This document shows, piece by piece, positions 61,730 to 64,000 of a stretch of 64,000 nucleotides of DNA; the first letter of the stretch is position 1; every line of letters starts with the position of its first letter. This stretch comes from Toxonevra muliebris (taxonomy: Eukaryota; Arthropoda; Insecta; Diptera; Pallopteridae): NCBI GenBank assembly GCA_963691655.1, contig OY829327.1, forward strand, positions 69,080,079 through 69,144,078. The letters run 5' to 3'. A model generated the notes under the pieces. The model was not told the origin of the DNA. It worked only from the letters and a program-made list of their open reading frames with translations, and did not search any database. Made by a program: the position numbers and the translations under genes.

Positions 61730-62838
61730 TATATGTATGTATGTATAGAGGTGAAAGCGGTGGAAAAAAGAAGAATATTATTGTCATGTAAAAATAAATT
61801 GATTGATTGGCACTTTGGTATAAATTTTTTAATATTCATTTTTCATATGTCAATGAATCGTAAAATGTGACATTTCTGACATGTCCACAATGATGGCAAT
61901 CATGCGGTAAAAGTGGTTTTCTATTAAAAGTATATGGTAATAAAGGTATACGCACATACATTCTATATGTATGTAGATATGAATATATACCTACATCAAA
62001 GTAATTTAGAAAACATATTATAACTACACACATATTACACGCACGATACATGCATATGTGTATGTGCATCACTATCGGTATTTATATTTAATGATATTTA
62101 AAATAAACGCCACAAGAAATCAAAAACAGTTTTGTATCTAAAACTACATACATAACTATGTAAATTACAACCATTTCTTTACACTAATATACCTATACAC
62201 ATGAATACATCTACTTAATTGGGATTCCTTATGAATTTGACCGAAAGCAAACTATAAAATCCTAAATGGACATTTTTAGAGAAAAGCGTTCTCGATTGTG
62301 GAAAATACTTAGTTTAGTCAAGAAATTTGGTGGAACAACAAATTGCCCATTTGCGATACAAAATTTCGAGTTTTTCAGGAGAAGTTTTCATGAACGCAAG
62401 GCAGAGATATATACATCTGTTCTCCAGCTGTTAGCTGTGGTCTTTGAGACTAGAAGACAAGTGAGACTGTGCCAGTTGAAAGACCAAAGATAAAAGGTCA
62501 CAAATGAGAGAAATAATTATAGATAAGTTAAGATTAAATATTAAACAGGAGATATGTTTAACGATAAATCACGGAGCCATGTAAGACGAAACATAGAATG
62601 CCTATAGAAAATGAGGATAGGTTCAATTAGGAGAAACAACGAAAGATACCATAATTACCGTTTGAAATTAAAAAGTAAGGATTTGTTGTCCATTTTGTTA
62701 TCTTCTGAATAGAAAGTCTATTTCGAAGAGCATAGGAATAGAGTTTGCAAGGATAATAAACTATATCACAATAAGTACCAATATTGCATCCGAAAAAATA
62801 GATTTGCTTAAATTAATATTGAAAGATTAAGAACTATC
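61730..62838. other. AT-rich spacer, no gene seen
   Basis: No features recognised. A 75-codon frame at 62266-62493 has no domain and is not called. Confidence 0.45.
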
Positions 62839-62841
62839 ACT

Positions 62842-62892
62842 AAAATCACTAATAAGGAATCGTGGAGGACTCCGAAACTGCCGTCTGATTTG
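62842..62892 (+). ncRNA. Hammerhead-ribozyme-like motif, copy D
   Basis: Stem I AAAATCA (62842-62848) pairs with TGATTTG (62886-62892) at six consecutive positions, all Watson-Crick. Core CTAATAA (two G-to-A changes from CTGATGA), stem II GGAATC-GTGGAG-GACTCC with five of six pairs, intact GAAAC (62874-62878), loop TGCC and GTC (62883-62885) complete the layout. Flanks match copy C for about 20 bases on each side. A Tc1 fragment begins 38 bases downstream. Confidence 0.6.
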
Positions 62893-62930
62893 CCCGTCTC
62901 TGTAAACACTGTTGTTGTGATGACTACATA

Positions 62931-63460
62931 CAGTGTCGGACAAAACTAAAGCACGGATTCTTCCCTGTTTGCATTTTGTTCAGCAATATTGTAAAACATA
63001 TTTGGACTGAAATTTTTTTTATGAATGTAAATAAATCTAAGAAATATAATATTATTTTTCAAATAAAATAAAAATATTAACTCAAAAGTAACAAAATGCC
63101 TAAAATGGCGCGACAAAACTAAAGCACATATGGAAAAGTTCGATGTCTCCACTATTTTGTAGCGTATCCATTATTTTTTAGAGCTGTTGCACATTTTCGT
63201 GGCATGGACTCAATAAAATTGCTCAAAACATCTGCAGTAATGTTCTTCCATGCAATCTGCGATTGGTAGAAAATAGAATCCTTGTTTTTATCCCTTAATG
63301 AATTTTCCGATCTACAATTTCCCATATATTTTTTGAGATTGAAATTCGGGGAATGAGTGGGCCACTATCAAATATCGATCTCATTGGAAACAAACTACTC
63401 TTTTACACACAGTGCTGGGATCGTCATCGTGCTGTTAGACTTGCTTTAACAGCAGATCTT
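62931..63460 (-). pseudogene. Tc1-like element fragment with transposase C-terminus
   Basis: The left end CAGTGTCGGACAAAACTAAA follows a TA (62929-62930), and a second copy of CGACAAAACTAAAGCACA lies at about 63110-63127. On the minus strand the coding blocks are QHDDDPSTVCKR (about 63435-63400; second Asp region), WPTHSPNFNLKKYMG (about 63364-63320; the usual Glu site is lost) and AWKNITADVLSNFIESMPRK then CATALKNNG (about 63258-63172). The N-terminal half and the other terminus are absent, and a LINE begins at 63478. A different subfamily from the Tc1 at 11630. Confidence 0.8.
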
Positions 63461-63477
63461 CGCCCGTATAAGGTAGC

Positions 63478-64000
63478 ATAACATTCTGTATTAAAAAAAG
63501 GTAATAAGTGTAATATTTCTAATTATAGACCCATCTCTAAGCTCTCAACTATATCAAAACTTTTTGAAAGCATTGTCAAAGACCGAATCAACATGGTTTC
63601 GTGTTGGGCCGCTCAACTGTAACCAATCTTGCAGTTTTCCCAAAATATTGTATCACTTCATTTGAATCAGGCTGCCAAGTTGACACTATATACACCGACT
63701 TCTCGAAAGCCTTTGACAAAGTTTCGCATAGTATTCTGATTTCTAAGCTGTTAAAAATGGGTTTCCATTCTACGTTTCTGCAATGGATCAAATCATACCT
63801 TCATCAAAGATGCTGCTATGTATTGATTGATGGAGTAAGGTCAAAGTCTTTCATAGCAATATCTGGTGTCCCCCAGGGTAGTATACTTGGTCCTTACTAT
63901 TCATATTATTTATTAATGACGTGGGGACTGTTTCTCTAGAGTAAATTATCTTTTATTTAGATATCTTGCCATTAGAAATTCATCGGACATTAACATCTTA
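63478..64000 (+). pseudogene. LINE reverse transcriptase, runs off the window
   Basis: Plus-strand frames read VLKKGNKCNISNYRPISKLS (from about 63487), then, after a shift, VDTIYTDFSKAFDKVSH (about 63680-63730; RT motif with the first catalytic Asp), LLKMGFHSTFLQWIKSYL and ISGVPQGSILGP (about 63860-63893). After another one-base shift come LLFILFINDV and degenerate sequence to the end. The motif wording (DFSKAFD, GVPQGSILGP) is of the Jockey/I group and distinct from the Jockey copies at 14-17 and 35-37 kb. The YADD box would lie near or past the window edge. Confidence 0.85.

Noticed and set aside
1..64000. CRISPR arrays, bacterial operons, integrated endosymbiont DNA
   Set aside because: No regularly spaced direct repeats, ribosome-binding-site-led gene strings or bacterial protein families were seen.

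Overview
The window looks like gene-poor, AT-rich DNA from a higher dipteran, most likely a tephritid-type fruit fly. Three things point there. The one clear host gene is very close to the Drosophila form of GINS subunit Psf3. The spacer is full of TACATA, CA and CTG/GTT microsatellites. Most recognisable protein fragments belong to fly transposons (Jockey-like LINEs, Tc1/mariner, hAT, Gypsy). No bacterial, organellar or CRISPR sequence was seen, and no rRNA gene or stand-alone tRNA gene. The species assignment is inference.

Layout. 1-9.2 kb: a tiny hAT MITE (1479-1581), a decayed LINE (1800-2850), a LINE RNase H scrap (6960-7078) and a 2.1-kb foldback element (7105-9201). 11.5-13.2 kb: a Tc1-like element whose 5' half has been replaced by an inverted copy of its own 3' half. 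14.2-17 kb: an antisense LINE that is split by an intact, intronless Psf3 reading frame (15804-16448). 19.5-24.3 kb: a hAT element, a piggyBac-like MITE and a 0.8-kb near-palindromic hAT-type foldback, each with target-site duplications (TSDs). 30-37.3 kb: a tRNA-derived SINE (34606-34919) and an older SINE fragment, then a 5'-truncated LINE (35917-37125) inserted inside a dead Tc1 transposase. 44-49 kb: a mariner pseudogene, an 89-bp LINE tail with TSDs and a Gypsy-type RT fragment. 52-55 kb: several inverted-repeat elements, including a Harbinger-like MITE. 58.8-61.7 kb: two hAT elements with 8-bp TSDs. 62.8-64 kb: a Tc1 fragment and a LINE reverse transcriptase that runs off the window.

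The most unusual signals are these. (1) Four dispersed copies of a short sequence fold as a type I hammerhead ribozyme with a two-base-pair stem III (7911-7963 minus, 11569-11614 plus, 31892-31942 minus, 62842-62892 plus); each has core mutations, but pairing is largely kept. (2) The Psf3 reading frame sits exactly inside the RT-coding part of an antisense LINE. (3) A SINE and a LINE share a 3' tail ending in CCTAA repeats, which suggests the LINE machinery moves the SINE. Apart from Psf3, everything recognisable is mobile DNA, mostly dead. The long stretches between are AT-rich spacer (or possibly intron) in which no exon could be supported.
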